A DNA stretch of 64,000 nucleotides from Oxalobacteraceae bacterium (lineage in GTDB: Bacteria; Pseudomonadota; Gammaproteobacteria; Burkholderiales; Burkholderiaceae_D). This document shows positions 51,725-61,599 of this stretch, piece after piece (positions within the stretch are counted from its first letter, which is position 1; every line of letters starts with the position of its first letter). The stretch is from contig JANXTY010000006.1 in assembly GCA_025352145.1 (NCBI GenBank), forward strand, positions 62,001 to 126,000, given 5' to 3'. The translations under genes were made by a program, and so were the position numbers. The notes under the pieces are model-generated. The model worked only from the letters and a program-made list of their open reading frames with translations, did not search any database and was not told where the DNA came from.

Positions 51725-53112
51725 GGGATGACTGCTTCGGCGAATACATTGATTCCGGTCGCATCAAGATAAATGGAGTTTTTGACTGATTGCGCGGGAA
51801 GCAGGGATTCCAGTTGCGTCTCGTCCCGGTAAATCAGATACCACTCAAGCAAATGTTCCATGACGAATAGTTTTTCTGGATTATCTGAGTGAACATTGGT
51901 TACTAAAATGGTGCCGCCGGGAATAGTGCGTGCAGCAAAATGTTGCAATAATCTTTTGCAGACTTTATCGGAGAGGTAATCGAAAAGGCCCGCGCAATAA
52001 ACGACGTCGAATTCGCGTAGCAAAGGCGCGCCGTCGACGCGACGTTTGATTAACTCATGAACGGAATCATGCACATATTTGATGTTGGATTTTTTCCCCG
52101 TTTGCTGGGAGATGGAGGATAGTCTTTCGCGTGTCCAACCTAATGTTTCAGCGCTGAAATCGAGTAATTCAAAGGAAACCAATTCCGGTTCAGGATAGGT
52201 GTGCAGAAAACGCTGCACCTCGATTGCGGGGCCGCAGGCTACATTCAGAACACGAAACGGTTTGCCGCATTTTTTCGCGATGTCGGCGGAACGTTTGAGA
52301 AAATCCACCAAGATGTCGATGCGATTGCGGTGTGCAGTTGCTGCGGATGCTTGCAGGAAAGCAGAATTGACGATCTGAAAATAAGTGTTCGGTCCTTGAC
52401 GCGGATCTTCCAGCATCTGGTTGACCATTTGGTAGTCACCTGCATACCCCAAAGGTTTGGTATAGGTGCGAAACACAAACGGGGCGCGTAGTAGCAGAGG
52501 ATGCAAGGCCGCCTGAGCGAAGGCTCTATGGGCTGAGGCGAGATCGCCTTCCACCAGCGCAGCTTCGGCCTCGAGCCGTCCAAAAAAAGTTTGGGTTTTT
52601 TCTACCAATGGCTTGGCGAGTTCGTTGAAAAATTCGATTTGCAAGCGGCCGTTGTCGATGGGCATAGAGCCAGACAGGTCGACTTGTTCGACCCACCGTG
52701 AGACCTCGGATAAGAAAGAGCGCATCTCGTTTACCAGAATCTGGTAGGCATGGCGAATGCGAAATCGATCGGTCCATTCCTTTACAAAATTCTTCGCCTC
52801 GGCGCCAACGGCTTCCGGCTCCATCATCGTCTCACTCAACTCGCGCCATTCGTCGATGAGCGTCAATGAGATAATGGCGGTCAGTCCGGTGTTGACAATG
52901 TTAGTGACGACGGCCTTGCCGATGTAGGCGTTTTTACTGCCGAGTTTGACAGTAAGTTCGCTCAACACTTCGCTGAGCTGCACAATAGAGTAGGGGTTGT
53001 ATATTTCCATTACCAGAGATTTTCTCTGGAAGGTAACGATCGTGCCGCGCACCGCTTCGCCTTGCGAGTTGCGGAAGCCGACCATTGGATCAATTTGCGT
53101 TTGTGATTGCAC
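51721..53112 (-). CDS. phcB: PhcB-like SAM-dependent methyltransferase (quorum-sensing signal synthase)
   Basis: The 463-residue protein has a PilZ-like N-terminal domain (about 10-90; EAVRGTIVTFQRKSLVMEIY), a helical linker with the family string KPLGYAGDYQMVNQM (about 219-233), and a class I methyltransferase domain. Motif I is RVLNVACGPAIEV (287-299), motif II LLDFSAETL and the post-II string DVVYCAGLFDYLSD (369-382). PhcB in Ralstonia makes the quorum signal 3-hydroxypalmitate or 3-hydroxymyristate methyl ester from the fatty acid. It is the first gene of the operon, overlapping the kinase gene by 4 nt. The product molecule here is unknown. Confidence 0.83.
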   Translation of the reverse strand: MQSQTQIDPMVGFRNSQGEAVRGTIVTFQRKSLVMEIYNPYSIVQLSEVLSELTVKLGSKNAYIGKAVVTNIVNTGLTAIISLTLIDEWRELSETMMEPEAVGAEAKNFVKEWTDRFRIRHAYQILVNEMRSFLSEVSRWVEQVDLSGSMPIDNGRLQIEFFNELAKPLVEKTQTFFGRLEAEAALVEGDLASAHRAFAQAALHPLLLRAPFVFRTYTKPLGYAGDYQMVNQMLEDPRQGPNTYFQIVNSAFLQASAATAHRNRIDILVDFLKRSADIAKKCGKPFRVLNVACGPAIEVQRFLHTYPEPELVSFELLDFSAETLGWTRERLSSISQQTGKKSNIKYVHDSVHELIKRRVDGAPLLREFDVVYCAGLFDYLSDKVCKRLLQHFAARTIPGGTILVTNVHSDNPEKLFVMEHLLEWYLIYRDETQLESLLPAQSVKNSIYLDATGINVFAEAVIP

Positions 53113-53434
53113 AGTATCGCTCTTCAGTAATTTAGCAATCGTCGAGACGATTTGCCAACTAAATGCAAAGGGAACTCAACTGAAAAACAGCAAAGCGGTA
53201 AGTCGTTCGCGAGGTATCTCACTCTATCTTCCCTCGTCGCTTGGACTGGAAATCATGCTTTTTTATTTTATCAGCAGACCGTAAATAAAAGTTTCCGTAC
53301 AAAAACATTTGTTGCTGGAAATACTAAATGCTCACATGAAATACCCCGAACCTATTGGTTTTGATAGTTTCTTCGGAGTACTATTCTATGTCAATCCATG
53401 ATCATCGGGGCGGTTTCTGTGGGATCAAATTCAG
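53113..53434. other. 322-bp region upstream of the phc operon
   Basis: It separates phcB from the pabBC stop and carries the promoter of the phc operon on the minus strand. The centre (about 53250-53310) is AT-rich. I see no gene, hairpin or recognised operator. Short frames on the plus strand lack start signals. Confidence 0.4.
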
Positions 53435-55315
53435 TCAATCGAATTTATCCCATGCTACTGTGGCAGCTAATGCCGCGCGGACTGCATTGCATACGATCAG
53501 CTTATCGGCGCGACGTACTTCCTCCAGCGTTAAATCGCGTTCGCTCGCGCCCCATTGCGTATCTTCCAGTATCACTGCACGCATTACGCCGGGTAGGACT
53601 CCAGCGCTCAAGGGTGGGGTGTACCAGCGCCCATTTAATTGCACAAATAGATTGCTGCGACCACCTTCAGTTACTTTACCTGAGGTATTGAAAAACAACA
53701 TGTCGAACGCGCCGAGTTTTTCTGCCGCGCGCCACCCTGCGTCATACAGGTCGCGTACTGTGCTTTTATGACGTAGGAAAAGCTGGTCGGCTCGCGTAGG
53801 GTGGCTCGAGAGCAGCAAGCGCACCGGTTCCTGTATAGGTGTTATCGGTCCAGTATTGATGCTGATTGCACCTGCTTGATTGAGTGCGATGCGCACCCGA
53901 TGTGCAGCACCCGATGGCAATGCCATGCAAGTGTCCTGCAAAATTTTGCGCAATTTTTCTTCGTCGTACAAAAAACCGAAATATCTAGCTGACAACCGCA
54001 GTCGTTGCAAATGCCGCTGTAGATTCCGACAGCCGGCTGTTTGAGTTGCATACATCGTTTCGAATAATTCGAAGTGGTTGGGCAAACCAGTTAGAAACTG
54101 TGCTTTTAAAAGACATTCCGCATATTCGTTTCGAGCGTCGCTGTCGTAGACGATACCAGCGCCTACTCCCATTTGAGCCTGGCGCACGCCATCCGCCTTT
54201 GGTGCTTGGAGTGCCAGTGTGCGGATCGGCACCGATAGGCAAAAATCCCCCATAGGATGTGCTGCTGTCGGCGCCTCGAACCAGCCTATCGCTCCGGTAT
54301 AGATGCCGCGTGGTTCGGATTCCAGCGCGTGGATAATTTCCATCGTGCGTTTTTTGGGTGCGCCGGTGATAGAACCACACGGATAGATGGCGTTGAAGAT
54401 ATCGGCGAGATGGACGCTATTACGTAGCGTTGCATGAATAGTCGATGTCATTTGCAATACGCTGCCATAACGTGTGACGTTAAATAATTCTGAGACGTGC
54501 ACAGAACCGATGGCAGAAATTTTTCCGAAATCGTTGCGCAGCAGATCGACGATCATGACATTCTCGGCACGATTTTTTTCATCGGTGCAAAGCGCCTGCG
54601 CTGCCATTCGGTCTTGTTCAATATCATTGTTTGTTGACGCGGACGCAGTACCCTTCATTGGTTGAGCAGTCAGTTCGCCTTGTCGGTGCTGGACAAATAA
54701 TTCAGGTGACAAAGACAAAACTGCCCGGCCATCGGGCAGTGCAATCACTACACCATAAGGGACCGATTGGCGCGCACGCAGGCGCAGGTAAAGCGCATGC
54801 AAGCTGCCGAATGTATCGAAATGCAGGCGGTAGGTGAAGTTCACTTGATAGGTATCACCCGCTTCGATGTTTTTTTTGATGTACTCAATGGCCTTTACAA
54901 ATTCATTCTCGGTGACACTGGCTCGCACCGCTGCGATGCCCGCTGGATCGGCGTGGGGAGCGGCATCGCGCTGTGCCAATAACCAGGTTTCGGTTTGCTG
55001 TGCAGAGAGCCGTTGGCAGTTCTTGAAAAGCAGGATTTCCGCCGGAGAATTGAACGCGGAGCTGGCGCCATCGACTTCGTAAGTTGTCACGGCCTCCGAA
55101 GATGGATCGGAGAATTCGTAAGTGAACAATCCTACAGCGTACTGGCCTAGTTTCAACGCCTGCTGCATCTTCTCGAACAAGATCGGTAGTTCGGAAAGTC
55201 GGTTGCAGGACAAGCTGCCGATATATTCCGTATAAAGCCGGGAGCGTGGATCGCGGGGGCTGGCATCGCTGTCATCGAGCAATGCAAAACAAGGAGAGAA
55301 ATCCGGGTTGAGCAA
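53435..55315 (-). CDS. pabBC: Fused aminodeoxychorismate synthase component I / aminodeoxychorismate lyase
   Basis: The 626-residue protein makes 4-aminobenzoate for folate. The PabB half (about 1-380) has GDTYQVNFTYRLHF, TAQPMKGTAS, NVMIVDLLRNDFG and IFNAIYPCGSITGAPKKRTMEII. The PabC half (about 415-626) is a class IV aminotransferase with FELFETMYA, the PLP Lys in FLRHKSTVRDLYDAG, NTSGKVTEGGRSNLF and PLSAGVLPGVMRA. Fusion of these steps is common in betaproteobacteria. slmA lies 9 nt upstream on the same strand. Confidence 0.93.
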   Translation of the reverse strand: MLNPDFSPCFALLDDSDASPRDPRSRLYTEYIGSLSCNRLSELPILFEKMQQALKLGQYAVGLFTYEFSDPSSEAVTTYEVDGASSAFNSPAEILLFKNCQRLSAQQTETWLLAQRDAAPHADPAGIAAVRASVTENEFVKAIEYIKKNIEAGDTYQVNFTYRLHFDTFGSLHALYLRLRARQSVPYGVVIALPDGRAVLSLSPELFVQHRQGELTAQPMKGTASASTNNDIEQDRMAAQALCTDEKNRAENVMIVDLLRNDFGKISAIGSVHVSELFNVTRYGSVLQMTSTIHATLRNSVHLADIFNAIYPCGSITGAPKKRTMEIIHALESEPRGIYTGAIGWFEAPTAAHPMGDFCLSVPIRTLALQAPKADGVRQAQMGVGAGIVYDSDARNEYAECLLKAQFLTGLPNHFELFETMYATQTAGCRNLQRHLQRLRLSARYFGFLYDEEKLRKILQDTCMALPSGAAHRVRIALNQAGAISINTGPITPIQEPVRLLLSSHPTRADQLFLRHKSTVRDLYDAGWRAAEKLGAFDMLFFNTSGKVTEGGRSNLFVQLNGRWYTPPLSAGVLPGVMRAVILEDTQWGASERDLTLEEVRRADKLIVCNAVRAALAATVAWDKFD

Positions 55316-55324
55316 ATCGGAGAC

Positions 55325-55900
55325 TCAGACCAGCAGCAAGGCAATTTGCGCTTGCGCGCCATCGGATGGATTTTGCTTAAATCCGGTTTTGGCATACCGA
55401 TGCCAGCGGCCGATGATAAAGCTGATGATGAGATTGGCGCGCGCGGTGACTTCCGATTCCTTAGCCTGGCCCTGCGTCACAGCAAGTCGCAGCGCTTGCT
55501 TGAGCGCGAGTTCGACGCGATCAATAAACTGATTCATGCGCACCTGCAAGCGCTCATCTTCATTGACCAGTGCCTCGCCGATAATGACGCGTGTCATGCC
55601 AGGATTGCGTTCGGCGAAATTGAGCAGCATGAGGGTAATCGCCTGCATTTGCGCCAGGCCATTTTCTTGTTGCGTATTGATCTGGTTGATCAGGCCAAAC
55701 ACCGTTCCTTCGATGAATTCGATCAACCCTTCGAACATTTGCGCCTTACTCGCAAAATGACGGTACAGGGCGGCTTCGGAAACATCGAGTTTAGCTGCCA
55801 GGGCAGCGGTGGTAATGCGCTCGCCTTTAGGACGTTCCAGCATTGCTGCCAAGGTCTGGAGAATTTGCAGCTTGCGCTCGCCGGGTTTAGTGCTTGCCAT
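55325..55900 (-). CDS. slmA: Nucleoid occlusion factor SlmA
   Basis: SlmA blocks FtsZ ring assembly over the nucleoid. The 191-residue TetR-fold protein begins with KLQILQTLAAMLERP and a helix-turn-helix in ITTAALAAKLDVSEAALYRHFASKAQMFEGLIEFIE, typical of SlmA, and ends with LIISFIIGRWHRYAKTGFKQNP. It is between the HAD nucleotidase (6 nt upstream) and pabBC (9 nt downstream), probably one transcript. Confidence 0.92.
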   Translation of the reverse strand: MASTKPGERKLQILQTLAAMLERPKGERITTAALAAKLDVSEAALYRHFASKAQMFEGLIEFIEGTVFGLINQINTQQENGLAQMQAITLMLLNFAERNPGMTRVIIGEALVNEDERLQVRMNQFIDRVELALKQALRLAVTQGQAKESEVTARANLIISFIIGRWHRYAKTGFKQNPSDGAQAQIALLLV

Positions 55901-55906
55901 GTCGCC

Positions 55907-56662
55907 TCAAAAAGATGTGCCGGTCAGCCGACGCAGATTGTCGAATAAGTGGTGAACAGATTTTACTTTGACATCGATGTAAACGGGGCGCTTTGTAGTA
56001 GTGATTGCAATTTTGGGGGCTAAGCTGGTTTGTGTATTAGCGTTGACATCAGATCTGACCGCCAGGTATCTTGTGACCCAGGCTGTGCGTAGGCCCAATG
56101 CTTTGGCCGCTTTTAGTGTTTTGCTGGTGTCTTCCACCAGAATGCAACGATGGGGCGCAATCCGTTCTTGCCGCATCAATTTACGTAACAGCAGCTTGGA
56201 TGGTTTAGGTCGCAATTGGCGATGGACATGCATCGATTCGATGGCAATGTGTTTGGCAAAATAGCGATGCAGGCCAAGGTGGCGCATCACCTCGCGTGAG
56301 TAGCGTTGTGGGCCGTTTGTCAGAAGGATTTTGCGTCCCGGCAGACGCTTGAGCAGTCGCGCTAGGCCGCGTTCGGCGCGAATCATCGAACGCAGATCAT
56401 CGAACTGGTGAGTATCGTGTAAAAATTCCTCGGCTCGCACGGCGTGATGTTTGATCATACCAAGCAGGGTCGCACCGTAACGCTGCAGATATAGCAGCCG
56501 CGCCGTGTTGACCGTTTGCGTATCGGCCGGACCATTTCCCTTGTTTAGAGTTTGCGCAATAAAGGCATTCATATTCGTAGTGATCGCAGGGAAAATGGCG
56601 TGTGAGGCGTCGTGCAGGGTGTTGTCCAGGTCGAACAACCAAAGTGGCGAAAGTTTGGGCAC
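55907..56662 (-). CDS. HAD-family pyrimidine 5'-nucleotidase
   Basis: The 251-residue HAD hydrolase has the catalytic Asp pair in LWLFDLDNTLHD, the Thr in ILLTNGPQRYSREVM, a Lys further on and the acidic loop in HRCILVEDTSKTLKAAKALG. The SDT1-like subgroup dephosphorylates pyrimidine nucleoside monophosphates. The C-terminal 50 residues are basic and less typical. It is the first gene of the slmA-pabBC unit. Confidence 0.87.
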   Translation of the reverse strand: MPKLSPLWLFDLDNTLHDASHAIFPAITTNMNAFIAQTLNKGNGPADTQTVNTARLLYLQRYGATLLGMIKHHAVRAEEFLHDTHQFDDLRSMIRAERGLARLLKRLPGRKILLTNGPQRYSREVMRHLGLHRYFAKHIAIESMHVHRQLRPKPSKLLLRKLMRQERIAPHRCILVEDTSKTLKAAKALGLRTAWVTRYLAVRSDVNANTQTSLAPKIAITTTKRPVYIDVKVKSVHHLFDNLRRLTGTSF

Positions 56663-57030
56663 GGATCTTTAGGGCTGTAAAAAAAGTGATGACACCATTA
56701 TAGGCATGTTCCAGTCGGCAAAAATCCTTGCAGGTGAGAACTTTAAATCGTCACACTTTAGCCAGTGGCATGATCTCGCTCCCGATTTTCGCCGTTTGCT
56801 ACGGTTGTGCAGAGATCTCAATAAACCGCACTGTTTCACTGTTTGCAACCACCCTCTCCACCCTCACCCCAACCCTCTCCTGTGATCGGGAGAGGGGGGC
56901 TAAAAACGGGTAGTGCATAATTCAATGGGGAAGGTTCAATTGGTTAAAGCAGACGTTTACTTTATTAGTTAGGGCAAAGTATTCCTTGCTTTCCTCTGTT
57001 GTGTTCACTTTAATTTTGAAATGGAATAGG
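56663..57030. other. 368-bp intergenic region with a REP-like element
   Basis: It lies between the divergent nucleotidase and TraB/GumN genes. The only clear structure is the hairpin with a pyrimidine-rich arm at 56851-56897; no gene is seen. Confidence 0.4.
56851..56897. repeat. REP-like palindromic repeat
   Basis: A CCCTCACCCCAACC-type run is followed by CCCTCTCC (56873-56880) pairing with GGAGAGGG (56889-56896) over an 8-nt loop. The motif CCCTCACCCCAACCCTCTCC belongs to a dispersed intergenic repeat seen in many proteobacteria. Only one copy is in this window. Confidence 0.6.
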
Positions 57031-57939
57031 ATGAAAAATTCAGTCTGTCTGCGACCATGCAGCGCAGTGGTGTTGGTAACTTTATTCTTGCAGTTGGTCT
57101 TTGTGGGGATGGCCCAGGCAGGTACGGAGAATGCAGCGAAAACATTGTTGTGGGAAATTAAGTCGCCCACCAATACCCTCTATATTTTTGGTTCTATCCA
57201 TCTCGCCAAGCCTGATTTCTACCCACTTCCCAGGGTGGTCGAAGCAGCTTATAAACAGGCAGATGTACTTGCGGTAGAAGTGGACGCTAGCGATCCGCAG
57301 GCAATGAAAATTGCGCTACCCTTACTGATGTACAAAGCGCCCGATAGGTTGGAAAATCACATTAGCAAGGAAAGCTGGCAGAAGTTATCCACATTGGCAG
57401 GGTCAGCTGCGGAACAATTCCAACCACTTAAGCCAGCGGTGGTCACCACGGGTTTGGTGCTGGGGCTTATGAAGCGGAAAGGCTATACGGCCGAAGCGGG
57501 TATTGACCTTCATTTTATTGCGCGCGCTAAAGCCGATGGCAAGGCTCTCAAAGAGCTGGAAAACATAGCGTTTCAGGCGCATGTTCTGGGCGACTTGAGC
57601 GACGAGGAGGGAGAGTCGATGCTTAAACAAGCGCTTGATGGCTTGGTTAATGGCGAAGCAGAAAATGAAGTTGATGCCTTGGTTCTTGCCTGGAAAAATG
57701 GTGATGCATCGGCCTTGGCTGCGGTCATGCAAAAGTCCGCCGACAAAGATGCGGGTTCTGCGAAAGTAATGAAATTATTGCTCGATGATCGCAATGTGGG
57801 TATGGCAGAAAAAATTGGTGACATGCTCGATGCCGGACAAAAAGCGTTTATCGTCATCGGTGCAGGGCATATGACGGGAAAGAATAGTATCTTGGCGTTA
57901 TTAAAAAAGCGCGGATTGCAAGTGCGCCAGTTGCCATGA
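57031..57939 (+). CDS. TraB/GumN family protein
   Basis: From ATG 57031 the 302-residue precursor has a signal peptide (ending AQA) and the TraB/GumN pattern: LWEIKSPTNTLYIFGSIHLAKPDFYPLP with the GxxH His, LAVEVDASDPQ, AEAGIDLHFIARAKADGK and the C-terminal VIGAGHMTGKNSILALLKKRG with a second His. The family contains metal-dependent proteases of the TIKI type; the two His-containing GxxH motifs and Glu are present. Cellular role unknown. Confidence 0.85.
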   Translation: MKNSVCLRPCSAVVLVTLFLQLVFVGMAQAGTENAAKTLLWEIKSPTNTLYIFGSIHLAKPDFYPLPRVVEAAYKQADVLAVEVDASDPQAMKIALPLLMYKAPDRLENHISKESWQKLSTLAGSAAEQFQPLKPAVVTTGLVLGLMKRKGYTAEAGIDLHFIARAKADGKALKELENIAFQAHVLGDLSDEEGESMLKQALDGLVNGEAENEVDALVLAWKNGDASALAAVMQKSADKDAGSAKVMKLLLDDRNVGMAEKIGDMLDAGQKAFIVIGAGHMTGKNSILALLKKRGLQVRQLP

Positions 57940-58087
57940 TTACTTTGAAGGATGGCGGTAAAAACAGGGAGTCCGAAGGTACGGTCCTCCTCCACCCGCC
58001 TGCCTATTGGGACGGATGCAAATGAATAATGGTGGTAGGCCGCTAAGCCCCATATTGTTGGAATAGGGTAGGCAGAACCAAATGCAT

Positions 58088-58123
58088 TCCGCTTTCAGCA
58101 CCAGTGTTGATGCTGGAAGCGGA
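58088..58123. terminator. Hairpin downstream of pckG
   Basis: TCCGCTTTCAGCA and TGCTGGAAGCGGA form a 13-bp stem with one T-G wobble and a 10-nt loop, 17 bases past the pckG stop. There is no strong T-run, so it may work as a terminator or as an mRNA 3' stabiliser. Confidence 0.5.
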
Positions 58124-58140
58124 TTTGGCTATTTCTAGAA

Positions 58141-60006
58141 TTAAAGCTCAGCCAGGCGTTGCATCCACCTGGCTTTGGTTGCTTTCAATTCTTTCGGTAA
58201 GTGATATTCCAATTTGTCGAACAATTCATCATGGAGCGCTAATTCGGCCACCCATGCGTCCTTGTTGATGGAGGTGATGGCGTCGAATTGAGTTTGCGTA
58301 AATGCGATGCCGTCCCAGTTCAAATCATGGAAATGGGGTGTGATGCCGAACAGGTTCTCGCTGCCTTGTGCGCTACCGTCGATACGTTCTAACATCCACT
58401 TTAGAACGCGCATATTGTCCCCGAATCCGGGCCAGATGAATTTGCCGTCTTCGCCGGTGCGGAACCAGTTGACGCAGTAGATTTTGGGTAAGCGGTTACC
58501 TGATTCTGCCAGCTTTTCACCTAGGTTGAGCCAATGCTGGAAGTAGTCGCTCATGTTGTAGCCGATGAAGGGCAACATGGCGAAAGGATCGCGTCGCACC
58601 AGACCCATTTGACCCGTCGCGGCGGCAGTGGTTTCTGATCCCATAGTTGCTGCCATGTAGATACCTTCGATCCAGTTGCGTGCCTCGGTCACCAGCGGCA
58701 CGGTAGTGGAACGGCGGCCGCCGAAAATAAATGCGGAGATCGGCACGCCGGCAGGATCGTTCCATGCTGCGTCGATGACGGGGTTCTGGGTGGCAGCCAC
58801 GGTGAAGCGTGAGTTGGGATGCGCCGCCGCTTTGGGATTCTCTGGCGTCCAATCTTTGCCTTGCCAGTCCATCAGATGGGCGGGAGCTTCTTTGCTCAGG
58901 CCTTCCCACCAGACATCGCCATCGTCGGTTAAGGCGACGTTGGTGAAGATGGTATTTTCGCGCATGGAGGCCATGCAATTGAAGTTAGTCTTTTCATTGG
59001 TGCCGGGTGCGACGCCAAAGTAGCCTGCTTCTGGATTGATGGCGTATAGACGGCCATCGGCACCGGGTTTGATCCAGGCGATATCGTCGCCGATGGTGGT
59101 CACTTTCCAGCCCTTGAAACTGGCCGGTGGAATTAGCATGGCAAAATTCGTTTTGCCGCAAGATGAGGGGAAGGCCGCTGCGACGTAATGTTTTTTGCCT
59201 TCGGGCGATTCGACGCCCAGAATGAGCATGTGTTCGGCCAGCCAACCCATGCCGTCTTTTTCTTCGGCCTGACGTCCCATGTGTGAAGCGATGCGTAGCG
59301 CCAGACATTTTTTCCCGAGCAGGGCATTGCCGCCATAGCCGGAACCATATGACCAGATTTCACGCGTTTCTGGGTAATGCACGATGTACTTGGTGGGATT
59401 GCATGGCCATGCCACATCCACCTGACCTGGGCGCAGCGGTGCGCCTACGCTATGTACGCACGGCACGAATTCACCGTCGGTGCCCAGCACGTCGTACACA
59501 GCTTTGCCCATTCTGGCCATGATGCGCATGTTGACAGCGACGTAGGGTGAATCGGTTAGCTCGACACCGATGTGGGCGATGGGCGAACCCAACGGCCCCA
59601 TTGAAAACGGCACCACATACATGGTGCGTCCGCGCATGCAGCCATCGAACAGGCCGTTCAGTGTGCTGCGCATTTCAGCCGGTGCTTGCCAGTTGTTGGT
59701 GGGGCCTGCATCTTCTGGTTTGACGCTGCAAATGTAAGTACGGTCTTCGACGCGTGCGACATCGGATGGGTCGGAGCAAGCTAGGTAGCTGTTGGGGCGC
59801 TTGGTTTCGTTGAGGCGTTGCATTGTTCCGGCGGCGACCATTGCTGCGCATAAATAATCATATTCTTCTTCGGATCCATCGCACCAGTACACACGATCTG
59901 GTTTGGTGAGCGTGGCGATTTCGGTTACCCAACTGATGAGCTTTTGCTGCTTAATGTAATTGGGTGTGCCGAGTATAGCGACGCCGCCCATAACGGGTTG
60001 ATTCAT
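58141..60006 (-). CDS. pckG: Phosphoenolpyruvate carboxykinase (GTP)
   Basis: The 621-residue enzyme converts oxaloacetate and GTP to phosphoenolpyruvate in gluconeogenesis. It shows the GTP-type kinase loop [16 protein letters not shown] with the reactive Cys, the substrate region [34 protein letters not shown] and [26 protein letters not shown] in two halves. Size is standard. AAGGAG precedes the ATG. It is transcribed alone. Confidence 0.97.
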   Translation of the reverse strand: MNQPVMGGVAILGTPNYIKQQKLISWVTEIATLTKPDRVYWCDGSEEEYDYLCAAMVAAGTMQRLNETKRPNSYLACSDPSDVARVEDRTYICSVKPEDAGPTNNWQAPAEMRSTLNGLFDGCMRGRTMYVVPFSMGPLGSPIAHIGVELTDSPYVAVNMRIMARMGKAVYDVLGTDGEFVPCVHSVGAPLRPGQVDVAWPCNPTKYIVHYPETREIWSYGSGYGGNALLGKKCLALRIASHMGRQAEEKDGMGWLAEHMLILGVESPEGKKHYVAAAFPSSCGKTNFAMLIPPASFKGWKVTTIGDDIAWIKPGADGRLYAINPEAGYFGVAPGTNEKTNFNCMASMRENTIFTNVALTDDGDVWWEGLSKEAPAHLMDWQGKDWTPENPKAAAHPNSRFTVAATQNPVIDAAWNDPAGVPISAFIFGGRRSTTVPLVTEARNWIEGIYMAATMGSETTAAATGQMGLVRRDPFAMLPFIGYNMSDYFQHWLNLGEKLAESGNRLPKIYCVNWFRTGEDGKFIWPGFGDNMRVLKWMLERIDGSAQGSENLFGITPHFHDLNWDGIAFTQTQFDAITSINKDAWVAELALHDELFDKLEYHLPKELKATKARWMQRLAEL

Positions 60007-60570
60007 GACTTCTCCTTGGGTGCAATTAAAAATCTTTTCCTTGCGTGGCAGAATTGTTGCCGTTGCTAATGGGCTTACTGGCTACGGGTGCAGACTAGGC
60101 AGCACTTCGCGCGGCGGGTAAGGTGTAGTAATTTTGCTCAAAGGTGGGTGGCAATAATAATCTTGAGAATAGTTGGGGTGATGAAAAAATTGCCCCTATG
60201 GTGTTTTTCCTGTTTGCTCCTCAATAGTTTTGCGTCAGTCCACACCAGTTTAAGAAATGAAATAATGCGTAAAGTGTTCTAAAAATAATTTGCAATTGAT
60301 GGAAGGTTTTACCAGTGCACTGATGTTTGTTCGGCACTCCAATGATCAAATGTGTGAGCGATTGTACGCCGTGAAAGCGCTGACCTCAATGATTTACAAC
60401 AAAATTGTAGTGAATATTGTTGAGTAATGTAGTGGGCTATTTTAATGACCTCATAGCCTGATATTTTTTTACATAAATTGAGGGGCGCTCCCATCGATTT
60501 ACTTCGCGCCATGGTTTGTTCGGCGCGCTCCGATGAATACAGGTGCCCTTATGAAAAGCGGGTAACTAAA
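60007..60570. other. 564-bp intergenic region between pckG and a divergent dehydrogenase
   Basis: It is AT-rich and must hold both promoters. A short frame at 60088-60282 and a tiny one at 60551-60565 (Met-Lys-Ser-Gly) are the only coding hints and neither is supported by a ribosome-binding site. No repeat or clear hairpin was found. Confidence 0.4.
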
Positions 60571-61578
60571 ATGAAAATTGCCATACTCGATGACTATCAA
60601 GATTGCGTCAGAAACCTTGATTGCTTTCGTTTGTTAGAGGAGCATGAAGTGAAGGTGTTCAATCATTCAGCGCGAGGCACTGGCCAATTGGCGATTCGGC
60701 TGGCTGGCTATGATGTACTGGTGTTGATACGTGAACGCACTTCGATCACCAAAGCATTGTTGGATAAATTACCTCATGTAAAACTCATTTCCCAAACGGG
60801 AAGATGGGGTGGGCATTGCATTGAGCATATTGATATAGCAGCAGCCTCAGCGCGCGGTGTTGTGGTGACTGAAGGGGGCAGTGATCCGGTGGCACCGGCT
60901 GAATTGACTTGGGCTTTAATCATGGCAGCACAGCGAAAAATTGCGCTGTATACGTGCAATCTAAAAGATGGCCTGTGGCAAACTGCCTCGGTGTCACCGC
61001 TGCGGAATACCTTAGGTTCCAGACTCAGTGGTAAGACTCTGGGCATCTGGGGCTACGGTAACGTGGGACGCATTGTTGCTGGATATGGCAGCGCATTTGG
61101 GATGCGGATCTTGATTTGGGGAGGTCAGGCCAGCCGGCAAAGGGCCATTTCCGAAGGCTATGAAACCGCTGCATCGAAAGAGGTTCTATTCGAAGAGGCC
61201 GATGTTATTTCCATGCATTTGCGATTGTGTGCTGAAACGCGTGCCATCGTAACAGCGGCAGATTTAGACTGCATGAAGCCCGAGGCTCTATTTGTCAATA
61301 CGAGTGGCGCACAGCTGGTAGCGCCAGGGGTGCTGGAGGCTGCGCTACAACAAGGACGACCGGGTAGTGCAGCGCTCGATGTATTTGAAAATGAACCGCT
61401 TCCACCTGGATCAGCGCTGTTACGTATGGAAAATGTACTAGCTACACCGCATTTAGGATATGTCGAAAAAGAGTGCTACGAGCGGATGTTTGGCGATGCT
61501 TTTCAGAACGTGCTCGATTTTGCTGCAGGCACGCCGAAAAATGTTGTCCATCCGCCAGTGCTGAGCTTTACCCCATGA
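60571..61578 (+). CDS. D-2-hydroxyacid dehydrogenase family protein with altered catalytic Arg
   Basis: The 335-residue protein has the D-2-hydroxyacid dehydrogenase fold: an N-terminal substrate domain with SQTGRWGGHCIEHIDIAAAS, the NAD site GIWGYGNVGRIV (Gly161, Gly163, Gly166), and Glu275 and His294 of the catalytic triad in VFENEPLP and ATPHLGY. At 242-250 it reads VNTSGAQLV where relatives have NTSRA or NASRG, so the catalytic Arg is Gly246. The start at 60571 (MKIAILDDYQD) matches family starts; an earlier in-frame ATG would add an unrelated leader. Possible outcomes are loss of activity or a changed reaction. Confidence 0.82.
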   Translation: MKIAILDDYQDCVRNLDCFRLLEEHEVKVFNHSARGTGQLAIRLAGYDVLVLIRERTSITKALLDKLPHVKLISQTGRWGGHCIEHIDIAAASARGVVVTEGGSDPVAPAELTWALIMAAQRKIALYTCNLKDGLWQTASVSPLRNTLGSRLSGKTLGIWGYGNVGRIVAGYGSAFGMRILIWGGQASRQRAISEGYETAASKEVLFEEADVISMHLRLCAETRAIVTAADLDCMKPEALFVNTSGAQLVAPGVLEAALQQGRPGSAALDVFENEPLPPGSALLRMENVLATPHLGYVEKECYERMFGDAFQNVLDFAAGTPKNVVHPPVLSFTP

Positions 61579-61599
61579 CGCAGGGCTATCGCAACCACC

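Noticed and set aside
60551-60565. Tiny frame Met-Lys-Ser-Gly before the dehydrogenase gene, as a leader peptide
   Set aside because: Too short and without a ribosome-binding site or attenuator hairpin.
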